Of a stretch of 33,588 nucleotides of DNA, positions 8,463 to 16,884 are shown in pieces; positions within the stretch are counted from its first letter, which is position 1; the number at the start of each line of letters is the position of its first letter. The stretch is from Anaerolineaceae bacterium (GTDB lineage Bacteria; Chloroflexota; Anaerolineae; Anaerolineales; Anaerolineaceae), in assembly GCA_029265815.1 (NCBI GenBank), contig JAJUGU010000013.1, positions 1-33,588 on the forward strand, in the 5' to 3' direction. The notes under the pieces are model-generated. The model worked only from the letters and a program-made list of their open reading frames with translations. It did not search any database and had not been told where the DNA came from. The position numbers and the translations under genes were made by a program.

Positions 8463-8993
8463 ATGGATATGATGGACTACCAACCCTTAGAAACGCAATA
8501 TGATGAACGCGTGATCGAAATTGCTCGCGTAGCCAAAGTGGTCAAAGGCGGCCGCCGTTTCCAGTTCCGTGTAACTGTAGTGGTCGGCGATAATCACGGC
8601 AAAATTGGAATCGGTATTGGTAAAGCCAATGCTGTGCCTGACGCGATGCGTAAAGCGACAGAGCGTGCTCATAAGAACATTCAACAGATCGTTCTGACCA
8701 ATACCACCATTCCGCATGAAGTGATTGGCCGGACAGCTGGAGCTGTTGTTTTGCTCAAACCCGCATCTGCCGGTACAGGTGTTATTGCTGCAGGCGGCGT
8801 TCGCGCAGTGCTTGAAGTTGCAGGCGTGCATGACATCCTTACCAAGTCACTAGGCAGTGCTAATGTGCTGAATGTGGTCAAAGCCACATTCGAAGCTTTG
8901 GGCAAATTGAAATCTCCGGAAACTGAAGCTGCCCGCCGCGGAAAACCAGTGAAGGATTTGATCCCTTACTGGGAACGGAGGAAGAATGCCTAA
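8463..8993 (+). CDS. rpsE: 30S ribosomal protein S5
   Basis: The 176-residue product carries the double-stranded-RNA-binding-like N-domain [20 protein letters not shown] with [20 protein letters not shown], then the C-domain with [20 protein letters not shown] and [20 protein letters not shown]5 helps keep decoding accurate and lines the mRNA entry. Start ATG 8463 follows AGAGGGCC; two more in-frame ATGs lie within the first five codons, so the exact start may shift slightly. It overlaps rpmD by eight bases. Confidence 0.97.
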   Translation: MDMMDYQPLETQYDERVIEIARVAKVVKGGRRFQFRVTVVVGDNHGKIGIGIGKANAVPDAMRKATERAHKNIQQIVLTNTTIPHEVIGRTAGAVVLLKPASAGTGVIAAGGVRAVLEVAGVHDILTKSLGSANVLNVVKATFEALGKLKSPETEAARRGKPVKDLIPYWERRKNA

Positions 8994-9195
8994 GAAAAAA
9001 GAAGCTGTGAAAAAACTCCGCATCACACTCGTAAAGAGTGTGATCGGATACTCTGATAAACATAAAGCCACCATTCGCGCCCTGGGGCTGCGCCGTTTGA
9101 ACCAGAGCGTTGAACAGGTCGATTCACCTGTAGTGCGTGGTATGTTGATGAAAGTCAATCATCTTGTCAAAGTGGAAGAGCAGGAAGTGCAATGA
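8986..9195 (+). CDS. rpmD: 50S ribosomal protein L30
   Basis: The 69-residue product shows [40 protein letters not shown] and VNHLVKVEE, matching bacterial L30 with about ten extra lysine-rich residues at the start. The ATG overlaps the end of rpsE by eight bases and its SD (CGGAGG) lies inside rpsE. The stop overlaps rplO by four bases. Confidence 0.96.
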   Translation: MPKKKEAVKKLRITLVKSVIGYSDKHKATIRALGLRRLNQSVEQVDSPVVRGMLMKVNHLVKVEEQEVQ

Positions 9196-9644
9196 AACTA
9201 CACGATCTCATGCCAAATGAAGGCGCAAAAAAAGAACCAAAGCGCAAAGGGCATGGCATTTCCGCCGGCCAGGGAAAGACCTCAGGCCGCGGAACCAAAG
9301 GCCAGGGCTCACGCGCAGGCTCCGGCGGTAATCTTTACCGCCAGGGCGGCAACCTTCCTTTCTACCGCCGACTGCCGTTCATCCGTGGTGAAGGGTTTAC
9401 CCCACCCGCAAGTGTCGAATATAACATCGTTAACCTGGATCAACTTGAGCGGTTCCAAAAAGGAAGCATTGTCAGCAATGAATCCTTGAAAGACGCAAAA
9501 TTGCTCCATAAACCCGGCAACCCGGTTGCTATTCTTGGCCGTGGTGAAATTAAAGTGGCGTTAACCGTAAAAGTTCAACGCGTCACAAAATCTGCCCGGG
9601 AAAAGATCGAAGCAGCTGGCGGCACCGTAGAAATCGTCGCCTAA
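9192..9644 (+). CDS. rplO: 50S ribosomal protein L15
   Basis: The 150-residue product starts [20 protein letters not shown] and has the Gly-rich [20 protein letters not shown]-type N-terminal stretch, then [17 protein letters not shown]15 is a late assembly protein of the 50S. The ATG overlaps the rpmD stop (ATGA). secY follows after 21 bases, the conserved spc order. Confidence 0.97.
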   Translation: MKLHDLMPNEGAKKEPKRKGHGISAGQGKTSGRGTKGQGSRAGSGGNLYRQGGNLPFYRRLPFIRGEGFTPPASVEYNIVNLDQLERFQKGSIVSNESLKDAKLLHKPGNPVAILGRGEIKVALTVKVQRVTKSAREKIEAAGGTVEIVA

Positions 9645-9665
9645 ACGTAACCTAAGGAGTAACGA

Positions 9666-11000
9666 ATGAAGCGATCAGCCTGGCGCTACCTGTGGACATC
9701 TCAAGACATCCGGAAAAAACTGGTGATCACCATCATTTTGCTGGTGATCTACCGGTTAGCGGCGAATATTCCCGTTCCCGGTATCGACCGCGATGTGATC
9801 CGTTCACTTGCCGAGATGGGAGGGGCTGGTGCATCCCTGGTCAACCTGTTAGACATGTTGTCTGGAGGCACCATTACCAACTTTTCAATCTTGGCGATGG
9901 GAGTTTATCCTTACATCACAGCGCAAATCATCATTCAGCTTCTCGTTCCAATCATCCCTGCTCTTGACCGCAGGCTGAAAGACAATCCACGCGAAGGCCG
10001 CAGCTTGATGGAAAAATGGACTACACTGTTGACTATTCCGATGGCACTTTTATCTGCCATCGGACAGGTCAATGTCTTCAATTCCATGGGCAGCGGAAAT
10101 GTATTAAACACGCCCTTTGGTTTCACCGGCGCGTCTCTTCTACCTACTCTCACTTTACTGATCAGTATGGTAGCAGGTACGATGTTGGGCATCTGGCTTG
10201 GGCAACTTATTTCAGAGTTTGGTATTCCAAATCAGGGTCTTTCACTGATCATCTTTGCCGGTATCATTTCGAAAATTCCTTCCAACCTGGTCAAAATCCT
10301 TGCTGATAAGGAAAATGGATGGTGGGTTTTATTAGTCATCCTCGTCTTGCTTGCATTGATCATCTTTTCGATTGTTTATGTGCAGCAAGGCCGACGAAAT
10401 GTGCCCGTTCTTTTCCCGGGCCGCAGGGTTGGCAACCGCATGTCCATGCCGGTGCGCAGTAATCTGCCGCTCATGGTGAATATGGCAGGCATGATCCCGT
10501 TGATCTTTGCGCAGACTTTTCTGTCTTTTCCAGCATTGATCGCAAGTCAATTCCATGAAAAAGTGGCTTCTGGCGAGGGATTCTGGTACTGGGTTTACAC
10601 CAATTTCAGTGGTGGTGGAGTGATTTACCCCATCATCTTCTTCATCCTGGTTGTAGCCTTCACCTTCTTCTACACAGATGTCCTCTTTTCTCAGCAGAAT
10701 TATGGTGAAACGCTCAAGAAGCAGGGTGCCCAAATCCCGGGCGTTGTCAGAGGCGGCCCTACGCAAAAGTACCTGACCAAGGTACAGCGCCGCATCACCT
10801 TCCCGGGCGCTTTCTTCTTGGGATTTGTGGCTGTGCTGCCGTATATCATCGGAGCAATCCTGCCAATCTCACAATCTACTGCATTTGTGATTTCCGCTGC
10901 TGGATTGTTGATTGTGGTGGGCGTGGTTCGTGATACCTTCACCATCATCGAAACCGAACTTAAAGTTCACGGTTACGACGAAAGTATCATTAAAGGTTAA
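9666..11000 (+). CDS. secY: Protein translocase subunit SecY
   Basis: The 444-residue product is a polytopic membrane protein with about ten hydrophobic segments. It starts with the DIRKKLVITIILLVIYRLAA segment and contains IPVPGID, GVYPYITAQIIIQLL, the loop KNQ-type GRRVGNRMSMPVRSNLPLMV, and near the C-terminus GFVAVLPYIIGA. SecY forms the channel of the SecYEG translocon. The SD TAAGGAG lies 5 bases ahead of ATG 9666. Only one base separates its stop from adk, so the two are translationally coupled. Confidence 0.98.
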   Translation: MKRSAWRYLWTSQDIRKKLVITIILLVIYRLAANIPVPGIDRDVIRSLAEMGGAGASLVNLLDMLSGGTITNFSILAMGVYPYITAQIIIQLLVPIIPALDRRLKDNPREGRSLMEKWTTLLTIPMALLSAIGQVNVFNSMGSGNVLNTPFGFTGASLLPTLTLLISMVAGTMLGIWLGQLISEFGIPNQGLSLIIFAGIISKIPSNLVKILADKENGWWVLLVILVLLALIIFSIVYVQQGRRNVPVLFPGRRVGNRMSMPVRSNLPLMVNMAGMIPLIFAQTFLSFPALIASQFHEKVASGEGFWYWVYTNFSGGGVIYPIIFFILVVAFTFFYTDVLFSQQNYGETLKKQGAQIPGVVRGGPTQKYLTKVQRRITFPGAFFLGFVAVLPYIIGAILPISQSTAFVISAAGLLIVVGVVRDTFTIIETELKVHGYDESIIKG

Positions 11001-11001
11001 T

Positions 11002-11658
11002 ATGGCGAAATACATTGTCCTTCTTGGCCCCCCAGGAGCTGGCAAGGGAACACAGGCACAGATCATCGCTGAAAAGTATCAACTGGTGCATGTTTCATCA
11101 GGTGATCTCTTCAGAGAAAATTTGAAGAACCAAACAGAGTTGGGTAAGCATGCTCAGACTTTTATGAGCCGCGGAGAACTGGTTCCTGATGATGTGACGA
11201 TCGCCATGGTACGTGAACGGTTGGCCAGACCCGATTGCCGGAATGGCGCTTTACTGGATGGGTTCCCGAGAACTCCGGCACAGGCAAGTGCACTAGCTGA
11301 AATGTTAAAGGAATTCAACGGTGCAGTGAATGTTGTCCCTTATATCTGTGTCCCGGCTGAAGTGCTGATCGAGCGATTAAGTGGAAGATGGACCTGCCGG
11401 TCTAATGGTCACGTATTTCACGAAAAGTTTAATCCACCTGCTGTTGCTGGAATTTGTGATCTGGATGGATCGGAATTGTATCAACGGGACGATGATAAAG
11501 CAGAAACGGTGAAAAACCGCATCAAGGTATATCAGGAACAAACCTCTCCGTTGATTGACTATTATCGGAAGAATGGTTTACTGGTAGAAATCGATGGTAC
11601 GAAACCCATCGAAGAAGTCACGAAAGACATGTTGACTGCTATCGAGGACGCAAAATAA
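11002..11658 (+). CDS. adk: Adenylate kinase
   Basis: The 218-residue product interconverts ATP + AMP and 2 ADP. It has the P-loop GPPGAGKGT (9-17), SSGDLFRE (32-39), LLDGFPRT (84-91) and the LID domain with QRDDD (161-165). It is the long-LID form. The LID metal positions read Cys132, Asn135, Cys152, Asp155, where zinc-binding relatives have Cys-Cys-Cys-Cys/Asp, so metal binding is uncertain. I chose ATG 11002, one base after secY; earlier in-frame starts fall inside secY. map starts one base after its stop. Confidence 0.97.
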   Translation: MAKYIVLLGPPGAGKGTQAQIIAEKYQLVHVSSGDLFRENLKNQTELGKHAQTFMSRGELVPDDVTIAMVRERLARPDCRNGALLDGFPRTPAQASALAEMLKEFNGAVNVVPYICVPAEVLIERLSGRWTCRSNGHVFHEKFNPPAVAGICDLDGSELYQRDDDKAETVKNRIKVYQEQTSPLIDYYRKNGLLVEIDGTKPIEEVTKDMLTAIEDAK

Positions 11659-11659
11659 T

Positions 11660-12463
11660 ATGTCGTGGGATCGCCAGATTACTTTAAAAACCCCACGCGA
11701 GATTGAAATTATGCGCGAAGCCGGTAGAATTAATGCAGAAGCATTAGCAGCTGCGCGGGCAATCATCCGACCTGGCGTTACCACAGCAGATTTAAATGCA
11801 GCTGCTGAAGAAGTGCTGCGCAAGTATGGTTGTACCAGCCCTTTCAAAGGTTACCCGGGACCTTATCCTTATCCCGCAAGCACTAATGTAAGTGTGAACT
11901 ACGAACTGGTGCACGGGATTCCTGGAAAGCGTAAGCTTAAGGAAGGGGATATCGTTTCTGTTGATTGCGGGACAATCTACGAAGGGTTTGTTGGCGATGC
12001 CGCATTTACTGCCGAAGTTGGAGAGGTTGCACCAATTGCAAAAAAATTAGTGCAGGCTACCGAAGGTGCATTATTTGCCGGGATCGAAAAAATGGTGGCT
12101 GGAAATCATTTAGGTGATGTATCAGCGGCCATACAAAACTATGCTGAAAGCCGGGGTTTCTATGTCACGCGCGAATATACCGGGCATGGTGTAGGTAGAG
12201 CCATGCATGAGGGCCCGCAAGCCCCCAATTATGGTACGCCGGGACGAGGACTTCTGCTTCGGGTGGGAATGACCATAGCACTGGAACCAATGTTACTGGT
12301 CGGTACGCCTTACACCAAGGTGCTCCCCGACCAATGGACAGTTTCATCGGCAGATGGATCATTAACTGCCCATTTTGAACATACCGTGGCCATTACAGAA
12401 AACGGTCCTTTAATCCTCACTACGCAGGGAGACGGGACTGTTCTGGACGGAAAGTGGAAGTAG
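11660..12463 (+). CDS. map: Methionine aminopeptidase type I
   Basis: The 267-residue enzyme removes N-terminal Met from new proteins. The pita-bread fold metal ligands are all visible: Asp102 and Asp113 (VSVDCGTIYEGFVGDAAFT), His176 in TGHGVGRAMHEGP with His183, Glu209 in ALEPM, and Glu240 in HFEHTVAITENGP; the substrate His is His85 (LVHGIPG). It lacks the N-terminal zinc-finger extension found in some type Ic enzymes. It follows adk by one base; in most genomes infA comes next, but here rpmJ follows instead. Confidence 0.97.
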   Translation: MSWDRQITLKTPREIEIMREAGRINAEALAAARAIIRPGVTTADLNAAAEEVLRKYGCTSPFKGYPGPYPYPASTNVSVNYELVHGIPGKRKLKEGDIVSVDCGTIYEGFVGDAAFTAEVGEVAPIAKKLVQATEGALFAGIEKMVAGNHLGDVSAAIQNYAESRGFYVTREYTGHGVGRAMHEGPQAPNYGTPGRGLLLRVGMTIALEPMLLVGTPYTKVLPDQWTVSSADGSLTAHFEHTVAITENGPLILTTQGDGTVLDGKWK

Positions 12464-12512
12464 TAGTAAAATTACAACTTCGGATTAAAAGCAGTGTGAA
12501 GGAGCTCGTAAC

Positions 12513-12626
12513 ATGAAAGTTTCACCATCCATTCGCAAACGTTGTGCGAAATGCAAAATTGTAAAACGCAGTGGTATTCTGTTTGTTATCTGCGAAAACC
12601 CAAAGCATAAACAGCGACAGGGGTAA
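12513..12626 (+). CDS. rpmJ: 50S ribosomal protein L36, zinc-binding type
   Basis: A 37-codon frame starting at ATG 12513 encodes [20 protein letters not shown] and a tail ending NPKHKQRQG, the exact L36 pattern. Zinc ligands are Cys11, Cys14, Cys27 and His32. L36 is a small late-assembly protein of the 50S. The SD GAAGGAG lies about 8 bases ahead. rpsM starts six bases after the stop, as usual; infA, normally between map and rpmJ, is missing. Confidence 0.97.
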   Translation: MKVSPSIRKRCAKCKIVKRSGILFVICENPKHKQRQG

Positions 12627-12632
12627 GGACAT

Positions 12633-13022
12633 ATGGCGAGAATTGAAGGTGTTGATCTTCCGCGAAATAAGCGGATCGAAGTAGGTTTGACCTACATTTT
12701 TGGGATTGGTCCCACGCGCGCAGCACAGATTATTAAATCCACACAGGTCAATCCGGATACCAGGGTCAAAGACCTGACGGAAACGGAAGTTGCTGCATTA
12801 CGTGAGTACATTTCCAAAAATTACAAAGTTGAAGGCGATCTGCGCAGAGAAGTGCAGATGAATATCAAACGCCTTATCGAAATTGGTTGCTACCGTGGAA
12901 TGAGGCATCGACGCAATCTTCCATCACGCGGCCAGCGCACACGCACGAATTCCCGAACTGCCAAGGGTCCTAAGAAGACTGTGGCCGGTCGCGGACGTCG
13001 CCGTGGAGCAGCTAAGAAGTAA
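12633..13022 (+). CDS. rpsM: 30S ribosomal protein S13
   Basis: The 129-residue product begins [20 protein letters not shown] and contains [31 protein letters not shown] and the basic tail [18 protein letters not shown]13 sits in the 30S head, contacts P-site tRNA and bridges to L5. The SD GGGGTAAGG falls at the end of rpmJ. A 112-base gap with a hairpin and a possible promoter separates it from rpsK. Confidence 0.98.
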   Translation: MARIEGVDLPRNKRIEVGLTYIFGIGPTRAAQIIKSTQVNPDTRVKDLTETEVAALREYISKNYKVEGDLRREVQMNIKRLIEIGCYRGMRHRRNLPSRGQRTRTNSRTAKGPKKTVAGRGRRRGAAKK

Positions 13023-13037
13023 TCTGGACAATGCAAA

Positions 13038-13079
13038 TGGTCAGGTGGGGTGCCTTCTCCCCCCGCGGCAACCTGGCCA
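13038..13079 (+). promoter_or_regulatory. Stem-loop in the rpsM-rpsK gap
   Basis: TGGTCAGGT (13038-13046) pairs with ACCTGGCCA (13071-13079), nine pairs with one G-U. Inside, TGCC (13051-13054) can pair with GGCA (13067-13070), or GGGG (13047-13050) with the C-run at 13059-13064. There is no T-run after the stem, so it is a weak candidate terminator and may instead be an attenuator, processing site or protein-binding leader (S4 regulates the alpha operon in E. coli and Bacillus). Confidence 0.5.
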
Positions 13080-13080
13080 C

Positions 13081-13109
13081 TTGAATGACCGGATATACGA
13101 TAGGATATT
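13081..13109 (+). promoter_or_regulatory. Possible promoter ahead of rpsK
   Basis: TTGAAT (13081-13086) and GATATT (13104-13109) are 17 bases apart, with 4 of 6 consensus matches in each box. It lies just after the stem-loop in the rpsM-rpsK gap and 26 bases ahead of the rpsK ATG, so it could start an rpsK-rpsD-rpoA-rplQ transcript. Matches are moderate, so this is a tentative call. Confidence 0.4.
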
Positions 13110-13134
13110 GAAATAAGAGGTTTAACGAGGAATT

Positions 13135-13539
13135 ATGGCTCAAAACGTACGCTCGACGCGCCGTACCAGCACGACCCGCAAAACCAAACGAACTCTGTCA
13201 TCGGCTCAGGTTCACATTTTCGCATCGTTTAACAACACGATCGTTACCGTGACCGACCAACAGGGTAACGCGCTTTGTTGGGGAAGTGCAGGATCGGCAG
13301 GATTTAAAGGCTCTCGCAAGAGCACACCATTTGCGGCTCGTCTCGCTGCCGAACAGGCTGTTAAATCAGCGCAAAACATGGGAGTCCAGGAAGTCGATAT
13401 GATTATCAAAGGACCCGGACCTGGACGTGAATCAGCCATTCGTGCTGTACAGTCTTTGGGGCTGAAAGTACGCTCCATTACTGATATCACACCGGTACCC
13501 CATAACGGCTGCCGGCCTCCGAAAAAACGCCGCGTGTAA
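13135..13539 (+). CDS. rpsK: 30S ribosomal protein S11
   Basis: The 134-residue product has the S11 core: [60 protein letters not shown] and the invariant tail [16 protein letters not shown]11 lies on the platform near the Shine-Dalgarno helix. The usual ALSWASAGSLGF segment reads [12 protein letters not shown] here, a small local variation. The SD is GAGGA about 5 bases ahead of ATG 13135. Confidence 0.98.
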   Translation: MAQNVRSTRRTSTTRKTKRTLSSAQVHIFASFNNTIVTVTDQQGNALCWGSAGSAGFKGSRKSTPFAARLAAEQAVKSAQNMGVQEVDMIIKGPGPGRESAIRAVQSLGLKVRSITDITPVPHNGCRPPKKRRV

Positions 13540-13557
13540 TACAGGAGAAGGTAACTT

Positions 13558-14199
13558 ATGGCTAAATATATTGGTCCGGCTTGTAGAATCTGCCGGCGTG
13601 AAGGTGAAAAATTATTCTTGAAGGGAAGCCGTTGCTTCTCGCCTAAGTGCGCAATGGACAAACAGAGGAATTTTGCCCCTGGTCAGCATGGACGCACTCA
13701 TCAGGGTCATGGTGAACGTGAATCTGACTATGCTCGCCAACTGCGTGCAAAACAGCGCGCTCGCCGTATCTATGGCATGACAGAACGCCCCTTCAGACGT
13801 TTCTTTGGTATTGCTGAACACACACGTGGTCAAACAGGTTTGATCTTGCTTCAAACACTTGAAACCCGCCTCGATAATATTGTCTTTCGCATGGGATTCG
13901 CTGAAAACCGTGCTCAGGCAAGGCAGCTGGTTAATCATGGTCATTTTACGATCAATGGCCGCCGCGCGGATATCCCTTCAATGCTGGTCAAGCCTGGCGA
14001 TATTGTTGAAGTCGCGGAAACTTCAAAGAAGCTCACCTATTTTAAAGAATTGGCAGACCTGGCTGAAAAGCGTGTATGTGCCGTTTGGATGGATAGAGAT
14101 CTTAAGAAACTTTCCGGTCGTGTAATTAGGCTTCCTGAGCGATCAGAGATCGATGGTAGCCTGAACGAGCAACTGATCGTTGAGTATTACTCACGCTAA
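13558..14199 (+). CDS. rpsD: 30S ribosomal protein S4, zinc-binding (C+) type
   Basis: The 213-residue product starts MAKYIGPACRICRREGEKLF; Cys9, Cys12, Cys26 and Cys31 form the zinc knuckle of the C+ form. The S4 RNA-binding domain includes LETRLDNIVFRMGFAENRAQ and ARQLVNHGHFTINGRR at about residues 101-139. S4 nucleates 30S assembly and is the classical alpha-operon repressor. The SD AGGAGAAGG precedes ATG 13558. rpoA follows 52 bases later. Confidence 0.98.
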   Translation: MAKYIGPACRICRREGEKLFLKGSRCFSPKCAMDKQRNFAPGQHGRTHQGHGERESDYARQLRAKQRARRIYGMTERPFRRFFGIAEHTRGQTGLILLQTLETRLDNIVFRMGFAENRAQARQLVNHGHFTINGRRADIPSMLVKPGDIVEVAETSKKLTYFKELADLAEKRVCAVWMDRDLKKLSGRVIRLPERSEIDGSLNEQLIVEYYSR

Positions 14200-14251
14200 G
14201 GTTCGTTGACCCGATGAGAGGATACGATTTGGTATCGGAAAGGGGTAAAGT

Positions 14252-15217
14252 GTGTGCGCTCTAATTAATATGGTTACACCCAAGGTGGAACGGGACGCAG
14301 AAGCCCGCAACTACGGGAAATTCATTATCAGCCCGCTTGAAAGAGGAATGGGAGATACGCTTGGTAACGCATTGCGCCGGGTGCTTCTTTCTTCCTTGGA
14401 TGGAGCTGCGATCTCATCTATTCGAATCTCTGATGTGACTCACGAATTTGCTGATATCCCTGGCGTGCGTGAGGATGTCATTCAGGTCATCCTGCAAGTT
14501 AAGCAGATTCGCATGATCTTGCATGAGGGCGAGACTGCTCATTTGCACCTGGATGTACGCGGCGAGGGTGTGGTAACAGCTGCTGACATTCAAGCACCCG
14601 CAGAGGTAGAGATTGTTAACCCGGAACTCTATCTCTTCACAGTGGATGATGCAAAGACAAAACTGGATATTGACTTCACCGTAGACCGCGGCCGTGGTTA
14701 TTCACCAGCCACTGATCGAAGTGGAAAACTTCCTATTGGTGAGCTGCCTGTGGATGCGATTTATAGTCCGGTAAAGAGAGTCAATTTTACGGTCTCGTCA
14801 GCCCGCGTTGGTCACAGCACAAATTATGATCGTTTGATCCTTGAGATCTGGACCGATGGAACGATTTCTCCTGAAAAAGCTCTGGGGGCGTCATCCAAAG
14901 TTATTATCGATCATTTACGCCTAATCTCAGGCATCAGTGATGAGACTGTACTGCTGGGAGTTGAAAAAGAAATTGCCGGCAGCCATCTGACAAGCGAAGC
15001 GGTTGAGACACCCATTGAAAACCTTGATCTTTCTGTGCGTGTCTTTAATTCCTTGAAACGCACAGGTATCCGAACCGTCGGAGATGTGCTTGAGCTGTTG
15101 GATAAAGGTGAAGAAGCCGTTATGTCCATCCGTAACTTTGGCGAAAAGAGCCTGGATGAGTTGCGCGAAAAGATGAAAGAAAAAGGCTTCATGCAAGACG
15201 AAAAAGATGTGGAGTAG
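14252..15217 (+). CDS. rpoA: DNA-directed RNA polymerase subunit alpha
   Basis: The 321-residue product has the alpha N-terminal dimerisation domain (FIISPLERGMGDTLGNALRR, VLLSSLDGAAISSIRI) and the C-terminal domain from about residue 250 (LDLSVRVFNSLKRTGIRTVG, SIRNFGEKSLDELREKM) that contacts UP elements and activators. The GTG start at 14252 has AAAGGGG about 6 bases ahead; the in-frame ATG at 14270 would remove six residues but has no SD close by. rplQ follows after six bases, the standard alpha-operon end. Confidence 0.97.
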   Translation: MCALINMVTPKVERDAEARNYGKFIISPLERGMGDTLGNALRRVLLSSLDGAAISSIRISDVTHEFADIPGVREDVIQVILQVKQIRMILHEGETAHLHLDVRGEGVVTAADIQAPAEVEIVNPELYLFTVDDAKTKLDIDFTVDRGRGYSPATDRSGKLPIGELPVDAIYSPVKRVNFTVSSARVGHSTNYDRLILEIWTDGTISPEKALGASSKVIIDHLRLISGISDETVLLGVEKEIAGSHLTSEAVETPIENLDLSVRVFNSLKRTGIRTVGDVLELLDKGEEAVMSIRNFGEKSLDELREKMKEKGFMQDEKDVE

Positions 15218-15223
15218 GAAGAT

Positions 15224-15601
15224 ATGCGTCATCAAATCGCTGGTTATAAATTAGGACGACAAAAAGATGCACGTGCTGGTTTGCGCCGCACGATGGTTAA
15301 ACAGTTGTTCGCTCATGAAAGAATTCAAACAACACACGCAAAGGCGTTGTTCATTCGTGGTGAAGCTGAAAAGTTGATCACGCTGGCTCGCCGCAGCGGT
15401 AAGGGAACGGATGCTGAGAAAGTACATGCACGCCGTTTAGCAGCTGCCCGAATCGGAGATGCAACACTGGTTAAAAAATTGTTTGACGAGATTGCACCCC
15501 GCTTTGAGAATCGCAATGGTGGTTATACGCGCATCTATAAATTGGGACCACGTCTCGGCGACGCTGCAGATATGGTCTTGATTGAGCTTGTAGAAGAGTA
15601 A
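15224..15601 (+). CDS. rplQ: 50S ribosomal protein L17
   Basis: The 125-residue product begins MRHQIAGYKLGRQKDARAGL and contains RRTMVKQLFAHERIQTTHAKA and a GGYTRIYKLGPRLGDAADM block, typical of L17. L17 sits near the exit-tunnel side of the 50S. The SD is TAGGAAG ahead of ATG 15224. truA follows 29 bases later. Confidence 0.97.
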   Translation: MRHQIAGYKLGRQKDARAGLRRTMVKQLFAHERIQTTHAKALFIRGEAEKLITLARRSGKGTDAEKVHARRLAAARIGDATLVKKLFDEIAPRFENRNGGYTRIYKLGPRLGDAADMVLIELVEE

Positions 15602-15630
15602 CCTATCCGGCCAGATCTGGGCGGATCGGA

Positions 15631-16416
15631 ATGGCACTTTACCAACTTATCCTCGCTTACGACGGAACCGATTTCTCTGGGTTCCAACGCCAGGGAACAA
15701 GAAGGACTGTGCAGGGTGTGTTTGAAGAGGTCTTAAGAGGGTTCGGCTGGAATGAACCAGCGATACTCTTTGCAGGGCGCACCGATGCAGGTGTTCACGC
15801 TTCTGGACAGGTTGTTTCCTTTTCATTGAACTGGCAACACTCATCTGCCACACTTCAAAACGCGTTGAACTCAAAACTTCCTGATGATGTTTCTGTGTTG
15901 AAAGTATCTAAAGCCAAAGCTGATTTCCATCCCCGTTATGATGCTTTGAGCCGCACATACCGATACACAATTTATCAACTACCAGGAAGGCAGCCATTAC
16001 TTGAGAGGTTTGCCTGGAGAATCTGGCCTGAGATAAACGGAAGTGATTTGAATGATGCTGCACGGCTATTCATTGGAAGACATGATTTTTCTGCTTTTGG
16101 GCGCGCCATGAAACCAGGCAGTTCAACAGTGCGAGAAGTCATGATCAGTCAGTGGAGCCCAGTGCAGGACGGCTGGCAATATGAGATCAAAGCAAATGCT
16201 TATCTTTATCACATGGTCAGACGATTCGTTTACGTTCAGGTTAGTTACGCCAAGGGCAGGCTGCAATTATCCGACATCGAACAGGGATTAAACTCTCAGG
16301 TAAAGATCAAACCGGGAATTGCTCCAGCGCATGGATTGGTTCTAACACATGTTGAATATGATGGTCAACGATGTGAAAAATTCGAGGATGATGGAAATTT
16401 GGAAGACTTGGCTTAA
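15631..16416 (+). CDS. truA: tRNA pseudouridine synthase TruA (positions 38-40)
   Basis: The 261-residue enzyme converts U38-U40 of tRNA anticodon arms to pseudouridine. The catalytic motif FAGRTDAGVHASGQV (Asp at about residue 52) is intact. Other family marks are AYDGTDFSGFQRQ at the start, HPRYDALSRTYRYTIY, and YLYHMVRRFVYV. The order rplQ-truA-rplM-rpsI is common in several bacterial phyla (often with ecf transporter genes between, which are absent here). SD for ATG 15631 is weak (GGCGGATCGGA). Confidence 0.97.
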   Translation: MALYQLILAYDGTDFSGFQRQGTRRTVQGVFEEVLRGFGWNEPAILFAGRTDAGVHASGQVVSFSLNWQHSSATLQNALNSKLPDDVSVLKVSKAKADFHPRYDALSRTYRYTIYQLPGRQPLLERFAWRIWPEINGSDLNDAARLFIGRHDFSAFGRAMKPGSSTVREVMISQWSPVQDGWQYEIKANAYLYHMVRRFVYVQVSYAKGRLQLSDIEQGLNSQVKIKPGIAPAHGLVLTHVEYDGQRCEKFEDDGNLEDLA

Positions 16417-16440
16417 GCACATTATGCCGATGGAGAAGAT

Positions 16441-16869
16441 ATGGTGGACAAGACTTACGTCCTAAAAGGAAAACAAGAACCAGATTGGTTGCTGGTGGAT
16501 GCCGCAGGCCAGGGAGTTGGCCGACTTGCAACACAAATTGCCAGCTACCTGATGGGAAAACATAAACCAACTTATACCCCCGGTGTGGATATGGGTGATG
16601 TAGTGGTTGTGATCAATGCATCGCAGCTCGACATCTCCGCAAAACGCCTGGAAGAAAAGAACTATTACAGACATTCCAATTATCCGGGTGGTCTAAAAAC
16701 CGTGAACATGAAAGACCAGATGAAGAACCATCCTGATCGGGTGATCGTTTCCGCTGTCTGGGGAATGCTTCCGCACAACCGCCTGGGCCGATCGCTGTTG
16801 AAGCGGTTGAAAGTCTATGCGGGCAGCGAACATCCGCATACTGCACAAAACCCGAAACCGGTGGCATAA
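16441..16869 (+). CDS. rplM: 50S ribosomal protein L13
   Basis: The 142-residue product contains WLLVDAAGQGVGRLATQIAS, LMGKHKPTYTPGVDMGDVVV, the YYRHSNYPGGLK block and VWGMLPHNRLGRSLLKRLKV, all diagnostic of L13. L13 is an early assembly protein of the 50S. SD GGAGAAG lies directly ahead of ATG 16441. rpsI follows 15 bases later, the near-universal L13-S9 pair. Confidence 0.98.
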   Translation: MVDKTYVLKGKQEPDWLLVDAAGQGVGRLATQIASYLMGKHKPTYTPGVDMGDVVVVINASQLDISAKRLEEKNYYRHSNYPGGLKTVNMKDQMKNHPDRVIVSAVWGMLPHNRLGRSLLKRLKVYAGSEHPHTAQNPKPVA

Positions 16870-16884
16870 AGGAGCAAGAGAAAT

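Noticed and set aside
14200-14251. GATAC/GTATC stem and TTGACC box between rpsD and rpoA
   Set aside because: Five-pair stem, and no -10 box at a proper distance from TTGACC.
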